From NCBI GenBank assembly GCA_045654645.1, contig JAZONR010000007.1, positions 1 through 20,698 of the forward strand: a stretch of DNA of 20,698 bases, in the 5' to 3' direction. The notes under the pieces are model-generated. The model was not told the DNA's origin. It saw only the letters and a list, made by a program, of their open reading frames with translations, and ran no database searches. This document shows, piece by piece, positions 7,431 through 14,786 of this stretch. The DNA comes from HGM04593 sp045654645 (lineage in GTDB: Bacteria; Bacteroidota; Bacteroidia; Bacteroidales; Bacteroidaceae). A program made the position numbers and the translations under genes. Position 1 is the stretch's first letter. Each line of letters opens with the position of its first letter.

Positions 7431-9275
7431 ATGAAAAAATACAGATTAATTTCGCTTCTTTTCCTGTTTATTGTGGCGCTTCCTCTCTATGCGCAGCAGA
7501 AGCAGAAGTTTCACGTTGTAAGCTTCCAGGAGAATACCTTTGATATGAGTGCACGCGAGAAACCCACCTCACGCGACGACGGCACCGGTGTGCTCTATGC
7601 CATTATAAAGGTGCGTTCTACCGACCCCGATGACGACCTCAAGGCCTATGACCTTGATTTTGACTATCTGAAGGATGTTCAGGAGGTGCACGATGGTGTG
7701 CTGTGGGTCTATGTGCAGAACGGTGCAAAGACCGTAAATATTGCACGTGCGGGCTATCACACCATCTCGCGCTACGACCTCAGAACAACTCTGCGTCCCG
7801 GTAAGGTCTACGACCTTGAAATCAAACCCGAGGCCAAGGTTGTTTCAATGCAGTATCTGCAGTTCAAGGTTACTCCGGCCGATTCAAAAGCGGTCATTAT
7901 GTACACCGATATGAACACCAACGAAGAGAAGATTTTTGCCAATATCGATGAAGAGGGTAATGCTGCAAAGAAATTGCTTCTTGGCCGTTACTCCTACAGG
8001 GTAAAGTCCGAGTTCTACCACGACTCCGAAGGCTTTGTCTCTCTTGAAACTCCCAATGGCAAGCACGTGGAGCAGGTTACACTTCGCCCCAACTTTGCCC
8101 AAGTATCGCTTAGCTCGCCCGACGGTGCCGACATCTACATCAATGGCGAGAGGAAAGGTAAAGGCAGCTGGCAAGGAACTCTCACACCCGGTACCTACAG
8201 CGTGGAGTGCCGCAAGGTCAATCATACAAGTTCTGAAGAGGCTATCACCGTTGTCGATGGTGAGAATCTGAACCTCATTCTTAAGGCCCCAACTCCCATT
8301 GTGGGCCAGTTGTCGATAGAGACCACTCCGCTCGAGGCAACTGTTACTGTCGATGGCAAGGAGTATGGCAAGACACCTATCATCATCGACCCCATTATTA
8401 TAGGCTCGCACACTGTGCAGGTATCAAAAGATGGCTATCAGACAAGTGAAGAGACAGTTCAGGTTGAAAAGGGTCAGCAGACCGATGTTCATATTGTACT
8501 CACAAAGGGCCCCGAAAAGGGCGCAATAAACGTTGTTTCATCTCCCAAGAGCGCCAAGCTCACCATTGACGGCAAGGAGTATGGCAAAACCCCCAACACT
8601 GTAAATAATCTTCTTCCCGGTACATACAGTGTGAAGCTCAGCAAGAAGGGCTACTATGATGAGACCAAGAGCGTCTATGTCTATGCAGGAGAAACATCAA
8701 AACTCAATATGTCGCTCGTGAAAAAGAGCAAGAGCAGTAGCTCTAGAAGTCGCAGTTACTCAAGTAACAGTAAGGTGAATTTCGGTATTACCGGCTCTTT
8801 GGGAGGTTTCTACTCTTCGGGCGAGTATACCGATGAGTATGGCTATACCTATGAAACCGGTGAAGAATGGGGTTCCTTCTCGGGCGATTTAGGTGCCCTT
8901 ATCAGGTTTGGCGACCCCGAAAGGTCTACATTCAACTTCATTACCGGTTTGAAGCTGCAGTTCGTTACTTACGATGATGAGTCAACCAGTACAGCTTCCA
9001 CACAGCTTACGTTGCCGCTCAATCTGAACTGGAACTATATGGATGGTCTCTATCTGGGTCTTGGCTTCTCATTGGGCTATGAATTGTCGGGTGATGATTA
9101 TTACTACGATGACTACTACTACGATGAAGAGCCTTCTTCCTTCTGTTGGGACATTAGTATGAGAACGGGTTTTGCAACCCGTCATCACGACTTTGGTCTT
9201 TTTATGAAGTTCTTTGCAGCCCCTGCTATCGACTTCTCGGCAAGTCTGGGTATTGAGTACACCTACTACTTCTAA
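7431..9275 (+). CDS. PEGA-repeat exported protein with C-terminal barrel-like domain (paralogue 1)
   Basis: The 614-residue protein has a signal peptide cleaved near YA21|QQ. An N-terminal domain (22-135) is shared almost exactly with the next gene. Three PEGA-type repeats follow at about 222-286, 292-358 and 364-430, with the signatures TVDGKEYGKTP and GSHTVQVSKDGYQ. PEGA modules are small surface beta-sandwiches thought to bind glycans or envelope partners. A Ser/Arg linker (434-447) leads to a Gly/Tyr-rich beta region (448-614) ending in Phe, which resembles an outer-membrane barrel. The tract DDYYYDDYYYDEE (556-567) is strikingly acidic and aromatic. It is followed after 45 nt by its paralogue. 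No enzymatic motif is seen. Confidence 0.8.
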   Translation: MKKYRLISLLFLFIVALPLYAQQKQKFHVVSFQENTFDMSAREKPTSRDDGTGVLYAIIKVRSTDPDDDLKAYDLDFDYLKDVQEVHDGVLWVYVQNGAKTVNIARAGYHTISRYDLRTTLRPGKVYDLEIKPEAKVVSMQYLQFKVTPADSKAVIMYTDMNTNEEKIFANIDEEGNAAKKLLLGRYSYRVKSEFYHDSEGFVSLETPNGKHVEQVTLRPNFAQVSLSSPDGADIYINGERKGKGSWQGTLTPGTYSVECRKVNHTSSEEAITVVDGENLNLILKAPTPIVGQLSIETTPLEATVTVDGKEYGKTPIIIDPIIIGSHTVQVSKDGYQTSEETVQVEKGQQTDVHIVLTKGPEKGAINVVSSPKSAKLTIDGKEYGKTPNTVNNLLPGTYSVKLSKKGYYDETKSVYVYAGETSKLNMSLVKKSKSSSSRSRSYSSNSKVNFGITGSLGGFYSSGEYTDEYGYTYETGEEWGSFSGDLGALIRFGDPERSTFNFITGLKLQFVTYDDESTSTASTQLTLPLNLNWNYMDGLYLGLGFSLGYELSGDDYYYDDYYYDEEPSSFCWDISMRTGFATRHHDFGLFMKFFAAPAIDFSASLGIEYTYYF

Positions 9276-9320
9276 GAAATACCGGGCATAGGGCTTTTAC
9301 GCTGAGTAGATTTGTGGAAT

Positions 9321-11024
9321 ATGAGAAACACAAGGTTACTATCACTTCTTTTTCTGTTTCTGTTGGCGCTACCTCTTAGTGCGCAGCAGAAACAGAAGTT
9401 TCACGTTGTCAGTTTCCAGGAGAACACCTTTGATATGAGTGCCCGCGAGAAACCCACCTCACGCGATGACGGCACCGGTGTGCTCTATGCCATTATAAAG
9501 GTGCGCTCAACCGACCCCGATGATGACCTCAAGGCCTATGACCTTGATTTTGACTATTTGAAGGATGTTCAGGAGGTGCACGACGGTGTGCTGTGGGTCT
9601 ATGTGCAGAATGGTGCGAAAACAGTAACAATCTCCCGCGAGGGCTATCACACCATCTCGCGCTACGACCTAAGGACCACCTTGCGCCCCGGTAAGGTCTA
9701 CGACCTTGAACTGAAGCCCGAGGCGCAGAGGGTCTACAAGCAGCCTGTGTGGTTCAAGGTAACCCCGGCCGATGCGAATGCAACAATTATGTACCGCCCC
9801 AACACCCCCGATGCCCGCGAAGAGGTGTTTGGTGTAACCGATGCAAGCGGCGAGCGCGCAAAGACGCTCCCCTATGGTACATATTACTATAGAGTACTCT
9901 CCGAGGACTATCTCGAGAGCGAGGGCATTATGCAGCTCTCAAGCAGTGAAACGCACATTGAGCAGGTAACCCTGCGTCCAAAATTCTCCACAATTACGCT
10001 TCAAGCTGCCGACGGTTGCGATATATATATCGACGGCGAGCAAGTTGCCACCGGCAGTTGGAGTGGCCGCCTAAACATTGGTAACTACAATGTAGAGTGT
10101 CGCAAGGCCGGGCACAAGCCATCGTTCACAACCATTGCTGTTGAGTTGGGCGATGACAAGGTCTATACCCTTGCGTCTCCTGTGCCCATTTTTGGCTCGC
10201 TTTTTGTGAACTCCACTCCGCTGCAGGCTACAATCAGCATCGATGGCAAGGAGTGTGGCCAAACGCCGCGCAGCATAGATAGTCTGTTGGTGGGCAGCCA
10301 CACCGTTGCGGTCTTCAAGGATGGCTACAAGCCGGTGGTGCGCACAGTGGAGATAAAAGAGAATGAATTTCTTGAACTTGAGATTGGCGAGCTTGAACGC
10401 GATGCGTCGTTCAAAGCAACTCCTGTTAAAAAAGACAGCGCCGATAGTGGCAAAAAGGAGCCCGAGAATAAGCCTGCCGTCAATGCAAAGTCCTCTAAAA
10501 AAGAGAGTGTTTCTCTTTTCAAAAGTAACTCGGGCTATGCAACCGCGCTTTTCAGCTTCCCCTCCTCAATGTGGGCAGGCATCAATGCGGGCGGCTATTT
10601 CTATGGTTTCAATGTGGAGTGTGCAATGCTGTGGAGTGTGCAGAAGGCAACTTTCACACTTAATACCCCCTCGGCAGCGGTTAATAAAGAGGGCGGGGCT
10701 TCACTCTATGGCATCAAGCTGGGCTATGGAATAAAAGCCGGCAATCGCTTGCGCTTTACACCGCAACTGGGGCTCTCTTCCCTTCTGTTCAGCAGCAAAG
10801 AGGGCGTTCGCTCTGAAGATGTGAGCAGTGGTGCCGTGTGGCTTGGCGCGGGTGTGAAGTGCGATTTTGCCTTTGGCAAGCATTGGGGCCTTACCCTCAC
10901 TCCCGAATACAACTATGCAATCTCCAAGGGTGATATATTAAGCACACTTTCTGAAATCTCCCCCGTTGCCAAGGGTTGGTGTGGTGGTTTTAATGTGAAT
11001 TTAGGCCTCTATTTCACTTTCTAA
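9321..11024 (+). CDS. PEGA-repeat exported protein with C-terminal barrel-like domain (paralogue 2)
   Basis: I choose ATG 9321 over the upstream in-frame TTG at 9312, because it gives a normal signal peptide and brings residues into exact register with paralogue 1. The product is 567 residues. Residues 21-102 are identical to the upstream protein; similarity continues more loosely to about 290. Two clear PEGA repeats lie at about 222-286 and 292-357, so one repeat fewer than the paralogue. A Lys/Ser/Glu-rich linker (about 365-400) precedes a different Gly/aromatic beta region that ends in YFTF, as outer-membrane barrels often do. It arose by tandem duplication and its C-terminus has diverged. 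Only 14 nt separate it from the following lipoprotein gene. Confidence 0.8.
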   Translation: MRNTRLLSLLFLFLLALPLSAQQKQKFHVVSFQENTFDMSAREKPTSRDDGTGVLYAIIKVRSTDPDDDLKAYDLDFDYLKDVQEVHDGVLWVYVQNGAKTVTISREGYHTISRYDLRTTLRPGKVYDLELKPEAQRVYKQPVWFKVTPADANATIMYRPNTPDAREEVFGVTDASGERAKTLPYGTYYYRVLSEDYLESEGIMQLSSSETHIEQVTLRPKFSTITLQAADGCDIYIDGEQVATGSWSGRLNIGNYNVECRKAGHKPSFTTIAVELGDDKVYTLASPVPIFGSLFVNSTPLQATISIDGKECGQTPRSIDSLLVGSHTVAVFKDGYKPVVRTVEIKENEFLELEIGELERDASFKATPVKKDSADSGKKEPENKPAVNAKSSKKESVSLFKSNSGYATALFSFPSSMWAGINAGGYFYGFNVECAMLWSVQKATFTLNTPSAAVNKEGGASLYGIKLGYGIKAGNRLRFTPQLGLSSLLFSSKEGVRSEDVSSGAVWLGAGVKCDFAFGKHWGLTLTPEYNYAISKGDILSTLSEISPVAKGWCGGFNVNLGLYFTF

Positions 11025-11038
11025 AAAAACTCCTGTTT

Positions 11039-13000
11039 ATGAAAAAGGCAACCTTCAAAATATTTGCTTCTCTTTTGGCCGTGTTCACCTTCCTGGCCTG
11101 CTATGACGATGAGATAACTCCCGGTTATTTTTTGAGTAACGACCCTGCTACTGTGGAACTTCCATATTCTAAAAAGAGTGTTGGATATTCTGCCAATGAA
11201 TTTACTGTGAATGTCTCTTCAAATGTAGAATGGAAAGTAAACAGCAGTGCTTCGTGGCTCTCTGTTACACGTGTGAGCAATTCGGCTGTTAAAGTTGCCG
11301 TTGAAAAGAATAATTCGTTAAGGGAACGCACTGCAACAATTCTCTTTGAGTATGCTCTTGGTAACAAGGAACTCTCTAAATTAACAATAAATCAGTCCTG
11401 CGACTATTCCGCATCCACAGGCACCACCAATGGGCACGGATATGTAGACCTTGGCTTGCCAAGCGGCGTGTTGTGGGCAAATTGCAATGTAGGCGCAACA
11501 GCTCCCGAGGGCTACGGCGGGCATTATGCCTGGGGCGAGGTAGAGGAAAAATCAAATTGCACTTGGGACACATATAAGTGGTTCGATGCTTCAAACTCAA
11601 CAGTGTTGAAATATTGTACAGCGGATTCTTATGGCCGGGTTGATGGCGATAATCTTCTCGACCCCGAGGATGATGTCGCCTCTGTTGAATGGGGAGCTCA
11701 TTGGCGTATGCCAACAGGTAAGGAGCAGGACGAGCTGCGCGAGAAATGTACTTGGGAATGGATTACCAACAATGGCGTAAATGGCTATCGCGTGAAAGGT
11801 CCCAATGGCAATTGCATCTTCCTTCCCGCAGCCGGCGACCGCAATGGTGCAACTATAAACGAGGTGGGTGTGAGTTCCAACTACTATTCAAAATCATTGA
11901 GCACGGAACGCAGCGATGCCTCATACGGCTTGGGCTTCAATAAGGAGTTCTATACAAAATATATCTGTGCCCGCTTCCTTGGTCTCAGTGTGCGCCCCGT
12001 GCTCCCAAGTTGCAACACCAGAGATGGCTATTTAACTATTGAGCGCAATGACACGTTGGTTGAAATAGATTCCACAGCTTTTGCAATTGGAGTAGATGCC
12101 AACATTGAATGGACTGCGCAGTGCGATGCTTTGTGGCTCAAGATAGAAAAACAGCGTGAAAGGCTGTTTGTTACTGTTGAAGAAAATTGTGGGTATATTG
12201 CGCGTAGTGAGAAAATTGTCTTCAAGTGTGCCGATTGCGGTGAAGAACTTGCCAACTTAACTGTTAAGCAGAAAAAAGCACAACATCCTGAAGGTAACTG
12301 CGCTTTTGAAATTAACGGCGCAACTTTTGAAATGATAAATGTCAAAGGCGGCACCTTCCCAATGGGCGCCACAAGCGAGCAACAGAATAGCAATGATGAT
12401 GAAAAACCCGTTCACAGCGTAACCCTTAGCGACTACTACATTGGCGAGACCGAGGTTACCCAAGCCCTGTGGCAGGCAGTAATGGGCAGCAACCCATCAA
12501 ATTTCAACGGCGACAACAACCCGGTAGAAGGTGTTAATTACGATGATTGCATAACCTTTATAAACAAGCTCAACACCTTGCTTGCCAACCAACTGCCTGC
12601 CGGCAGAAAGTTCCGCCTGCCCACCGAGGCCGAGTGGGAGTATGCAGCCCGCGGCGGCAACCAATCCAAAGGCTATCAATACAGCGGCAGCAACACATCG
12701 GATGATGTAGGCTGGTATATTAATAACAGCAATAACCAAACCCACCCCGTGAAACAGAAACAGCCCAATGAACTTGGTATCTATGATATGAGCGGCAATG
12801 TGTGGGAGTGGTGCAACGACTGGTATGGCAGTTACACATCATCCTCTCAAACCAACCCCACGGGCCCCTCATCAGGCTCTTTCCGCGTGCTGCGCGGGGG
12901 TAGCTGGGGCTACGATGCGCTGAACTGCCGTGTTGCGGGTCGCGACTTCAACTCTCCCGCCTACCGCGGCATCAATTACGGGCTGCGCCTTGCTCTCTAA
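11039..13000 (+). CDS. BACON-FISUMP-BACON-FGE-like lipoprotein, possible DGR target
   Basis: The 653-residue protein has a lipobox (FTFLAC, Cys21) followed by YDDE, resembling Bacteroidetes surface-export signals. The domains in order are BACON (about 36-120; VEWKVNSSASWLSV), a FISUMP-type domain (134-325; GYVDLGLPSGVLWANCNVG), a second BACON (about 328-411) and an FGE-sulfatase/SUMF1 C-type-lectin-like domain (430-653; GGTFPMG, FRLPTEAEWEYAARGG, MSGNVWEWC). In true formylglycine-generating enzymes two cysteines follow GGS; here the first is Tyr625 and only Cys630 remains, so enzymatic activity is unlikely. The last 40 residues resemble a DGR variable region. It ends the first operon. Domain calls are strong; the role as a surface binder is inferred. 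Confidence 0.85.
   Translation: MKKATFKIFASLLAVFTFLACYDDEITPGYFLSNDPATVELPYSKKSVGYSANEFTVNVSSNVEWKVNSSASWLSVTRVSNSAVKVAVEKNNSLRERTATILFEYALGNKELSKLTINQSCDYSASTGTTNGHGYVDLGLPSGVLWANCNVGATAPEGYGGHYAWGEVEEKSNCTWDTYKWFDASNSTVLKYCTADSYGRVDGDNLLDPEDDVASVEWGAHWRMPTGKEQDELREKCTWEWITNNGVNGYRVKGPNGNCIFLPAAGDRNGATINEVGVSSNYYSKSLSTERSDASYGLGFNKEFYTKYICARFLGLSVRPVLPSCNTRDGYLTIERNDTLVEIDSTAFAIGVDANIEWTAQCDALWLKIEKQRERLFVTVEENCGYIARSEKIVFKCADCGEELANLTVKQKKAQHPEGNCAFEINGATFEMINVKGGTFPMGATSEQQNSNDDEKPVHSVTLSDYYIGETEVTQALWQAVMGSNPSNFNGDNNPVEGVNYDDCITFINKLNTLLANQLPAGRKFRLPTEAEWEYAARGGNQSKGYQYSGSNTSDDVGWYINNSNNQTHPVKQKQPNELGIYDMSGNVWEWCNDWYGSYTSSSQTNPTGPSSGSFRVLRGGSWGYDALNCRVAGRDFNSPAYRGINYGLRLAL
12888..13000 (+). 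other. Candidate DGR variable region at the FGE-like C-terminus
   Basis: From RVLRGGSW to the terminal LRLAL, conserved framework codons alternate with positions that are usually AAC/AAT (Asn) in DGR templates of this protein family. Here these positions are G624, Y625, D626, G634, D636, F637, Y642, G644, I645 and Y647. Their codons (ggc, tac, gat, ggt, gac, ttc, tac, ggc, atc, tac) can all be reached from AAC or AAT by changing adenines only. Leu628 (ctg) could come from cag. No template repeat or reverse transcriptase is in the window, so this is a hypothesis from pattern only. Confidence 0.4.
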
Positions 13001-13015
13001 GTTACAACAGTTTCC

Positions 13016-13153
13016 CAGAAAATCTGTAAGCTGAAATGTTTTCTGCATAACGGTGAGCGCGCGGGGCTTGGGGGACAAGCCGGCCGGCGCTCAAACGAAA
13101 TGCAGGGAACCGTTGCTCTTGGCGCAGTGCCGTGTTGCTGAATAGTGCTCACC
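13016..13153. repeat. Inverted-repeat-rich intergenic segment downstream of the FGE-like gene
   Basis: Three nested or overlapping inverted repeats are visible. CAGAAAA (13016-13022) pairs with TTTTCTG (13039-13045). GAGCGC (13055-13060) plus GGCTTG (13065-13070) pair with CAAGCC (13076-13081) plus GCGCTC (13087-13092), a strong GC-rich stem with an internal loop. GGTGAGC (13052-13058) can alternatively pair with GCTCACC (13147-13153). No T-run follows the GC stem, so it is not a standard terminator. No gene is visible in 13001-13306 apart from the promoter at 13231-13262. Confidence 0.5.
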
Positions 13154-13230
13154 AGCTCTTGCAATTCCAGCAGCACTGTCAATCTCAAATAACTTTTTTT
13201 CACATTAGAGAACAACAATTTGCGCGGCTT

Positions 13231-13262
13231 TTTGCTAAAATTGAAAAAAATGTTTTACTTTG
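13231..13262 (+). promoter_or_regulatory. Promoter of the caspase operon
   Basis: TTTG (13231-13234), a 20-nt spacer and TTACTTTG (13255-13262) match the Bacteroidetes promoter pattern with one mismatch in the -7 box. The predicted transcription start is near 13269, about 38 nt before the start codon. It shows that the second set of exported proteins can be expressed separately from the first. Confidence 0.65.
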
Positions 13263-13306
13263 CCGTGTAGAATAGTTTAATTGGGGTAAATATTAAAAGG
13301 TCCAAT

Positions 13307-14188
13307 ATGAAAAGGTTGTTTTTCTTTCTTATTCTCTTTTTAGGAGTGTCTCTTGCAACACAAGCCCAGGAGCCGGTGAAACGCGCTCTTGTTTTTGGCC
13401 TTGGCGAGCAGCTCGACCCTTCGTGGGGAAAGATTAATGGCGACAAGGATGTCGATTATGTGAAGCTGATGCTTAGTGATACGGGTTACACCGATGTTGT
13501 GGTGCTCAAGAACAAGCAGGCTACCAAGCAGGCTATGGTGAACGCCTTTGTGGCACTTGCCAACCGTTGCCGCAAGGGTGATATTGTGTATGTGCACTAC
13601 TCGGGCCACGGACAGCTTATGACCGATGTCGATGGCGATGAGTCTTTGAAATGGGAAGGCAAGAAACATTCCCAGTGGGACGAGGCTTGGGTGCCCTATG
13701 ATGCGTTCATCAACTATTGCGAGGCCGACAAGGGCGAGAAGCACCTCTCGGACGATGAGGTGGCTATGTATCTCACCGCCATAAGGAAAAAGGTGGGGCC
13801 CGAGGGCGAGATTATGGTTGTTGTGGATGCCTGCCACAGCGGCGATGCAACCTGTGCCAACGCCGATGTTCCTGTGCCTCCCGTGCGCGGAATTGGTGTA
13901 AAGTTCAACATCCCGTTGCAGCCGCTTGAGCCGGGCGAGGTGGTGGAGCCACAGGTTGTTGAGGAGCAGTGGCTCACCGTGAGTGCCAGCAAGCCTTTCC
14001 AGCTGAACACAGAGATGGGCTACCCCAATGTAGGCAAGCTCACCTATGCCCTCTACTCAATTGGCGCGGGTGCCTTCAGCAAGGATGCCGATGAGCTGCA
14101 AGAGCTGCTAAGCACCTTTATGGAGCAGCACAAGGGCTATCTGCCGCAGTCGCCAATGGTAACCGGTGCAAAAAAAGCAAAGCAGTGA
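13307..14188 (+). CDS. Secreted caspase-like (C14/metacaspase) cysteine peptidase
   Basis: The 293-residue protein has a signal peptide (likely cleavage near TQA20|QEP). A caspase-hemoglobinase fold follows: RALVFGLGEQ (26-35), the catalytic histidine His101 in YVHYSGHGQ, the DEAWVPYDA loop (125-133), and the nucleophile Cys176 in VVVDACHSGDA. Both catalytic residues are intact. Bacterial family members cleave after Arg/Lys or, less often, Asp, often after calcium or partner activation; specificity cannot be read here. The signal peptide puts it in the periplasm or at the surface, unlike cytoplasmic defence metacaspases. It is first in a three-gene operon, 23 nt before a membrane-anchored protein. 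The family call is firm and the substrate unknown. Confidence 0.9.
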   Translation: MKRLFFFLILFLGVSLATQAQEPVKRALVFGLGEQLDPSWGKINGDKDVDYVKLMLSDTGYTDVVVLKNKQATKQAMVNAFVALANRCRKGDIVYVHYSGHGQLMTDVDGDESLKWEGKKHSQWDEAWVPYDAFINYCEADKGEKHLSDDEVAMYLTAIRKKVGPEGEIMVVVDACHSGDATCANADVPVPPVRGIGVKFNIPLQPLEPGEVVEPQVVEEQWLTVSASKPFQLNTEMGYPNVGKLTYALYSIGAGAFSKDADELQELLSTFMEQHKGYLPQSPMVTGAKKAKQ

Positions 14189-14211
14189 AAATGTAAAAAA
14201 ACGATAGTATT

Positions 14212-14718
14212 ATGACAGGTAACAATTTAACTCCCGGCAAGGGCCGCAGAAAGTGGCTCCTTCCAACCGTTGCAGTCGTTGTGGCCTTGGTTGCTCTCCT
14301 GTTGTTTGTGCTTAAACCGTTTGCAAAGCCCGGTGAAAACCTTGTGGCCAAGCTTGGTATTGAGGCTCCCAATATGGGCGCCTACCGTGCTGCAATTCCC
14401 GAGCTGAAGGTGATAGAGGACAAGATAAGCAAGGGCGACTACTATGCTGCCATTGACATTGCCGAGGCGGCGCTAAAAAAGTCGGAAAAGGCGTTGTCGC
14501 AGTTTGCCAAGAAACCCCAGTTCGGCGATGAGGAGTGGGAATATGAGTATCAGTCGGAGAGGCTGCTCAACAGCGAATTGCGCTGGATGTTCATCTATCT
14601 GCTTATGATGGTGGAGGATGACAGAACTGCTGTCAAAGAGGTTAAAAAGTATCTCAAGGAGCCCGATTTCTGCATCCACAAGGGTGATGCCGAGTCTATC
14701 CTTAGAGCTCTCACATAA
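14212..14718 (+). CDS. Membrane-anchored small protein with TPR-like helical domain
   Basis: I do not recognise a named family for this 168-residue protein. A basic N-terminus (GKGRRK, 9-14) and one transmembrane helix (about 15-34) predict an N-in anchor with the C-terminus outside the cytoplasm. The remainder is helical: DKISKGDYYAAIDIAEAALKK (70-90) looks like one TPR hairpin and residues 117-165 could form further helices. There are no catalytic motifs. It lies between the caspase and transglutaminase-like genes, 23 nt after the former, so it may anchor or scaffold one of them; this is inference. Confidence 0.7.
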   Translation: MTGNNLTPGKGRRKWLLPTVAVVVALVALLLFVLKPFAKPGENLVAKLGIEAPNMGAYRAAIPELKVIEDKISKGDYYAAIDIAEAALKKSEKALSQFAKKPQFGDEEWEYEYQSERLLNSELRWMFIYLLMMVEDDRTAVKEVKKYLKEPDFCIHKGDAESILRALT

Positions 14719-14737
14719 TTTTCTGTAATTCTTTAAT

Positions 14738-14757
14738 AGAGGGGGTATCCCTCTTTT
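14738..14757 (+). terminator. Weak terminator or attenuator hairpin within the caspase operon
   Basis: AGAGGG (14738-14743) pairs with CCCTCT (14749-14754) around a 5-nt loop and is followed by only three T residues. It sits in the 68-nt gap between the TPR-like gene and the transglutaminase-like gene. It may reduce expression of the last gene without stopping it; no promoter is evident in the gap. Confidence 0.4.
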
Positions 14758-14786
14758 GGTTGGTTTAATATTTTATTACTGATATA

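Noticed and set aside
11039..13306. Complete DGR cassette next to the FGE-like gene
   Set aside because: No reverse transcriptase motif (YADD-like), accessory protein gene or second copy of the variable region is present in the window.
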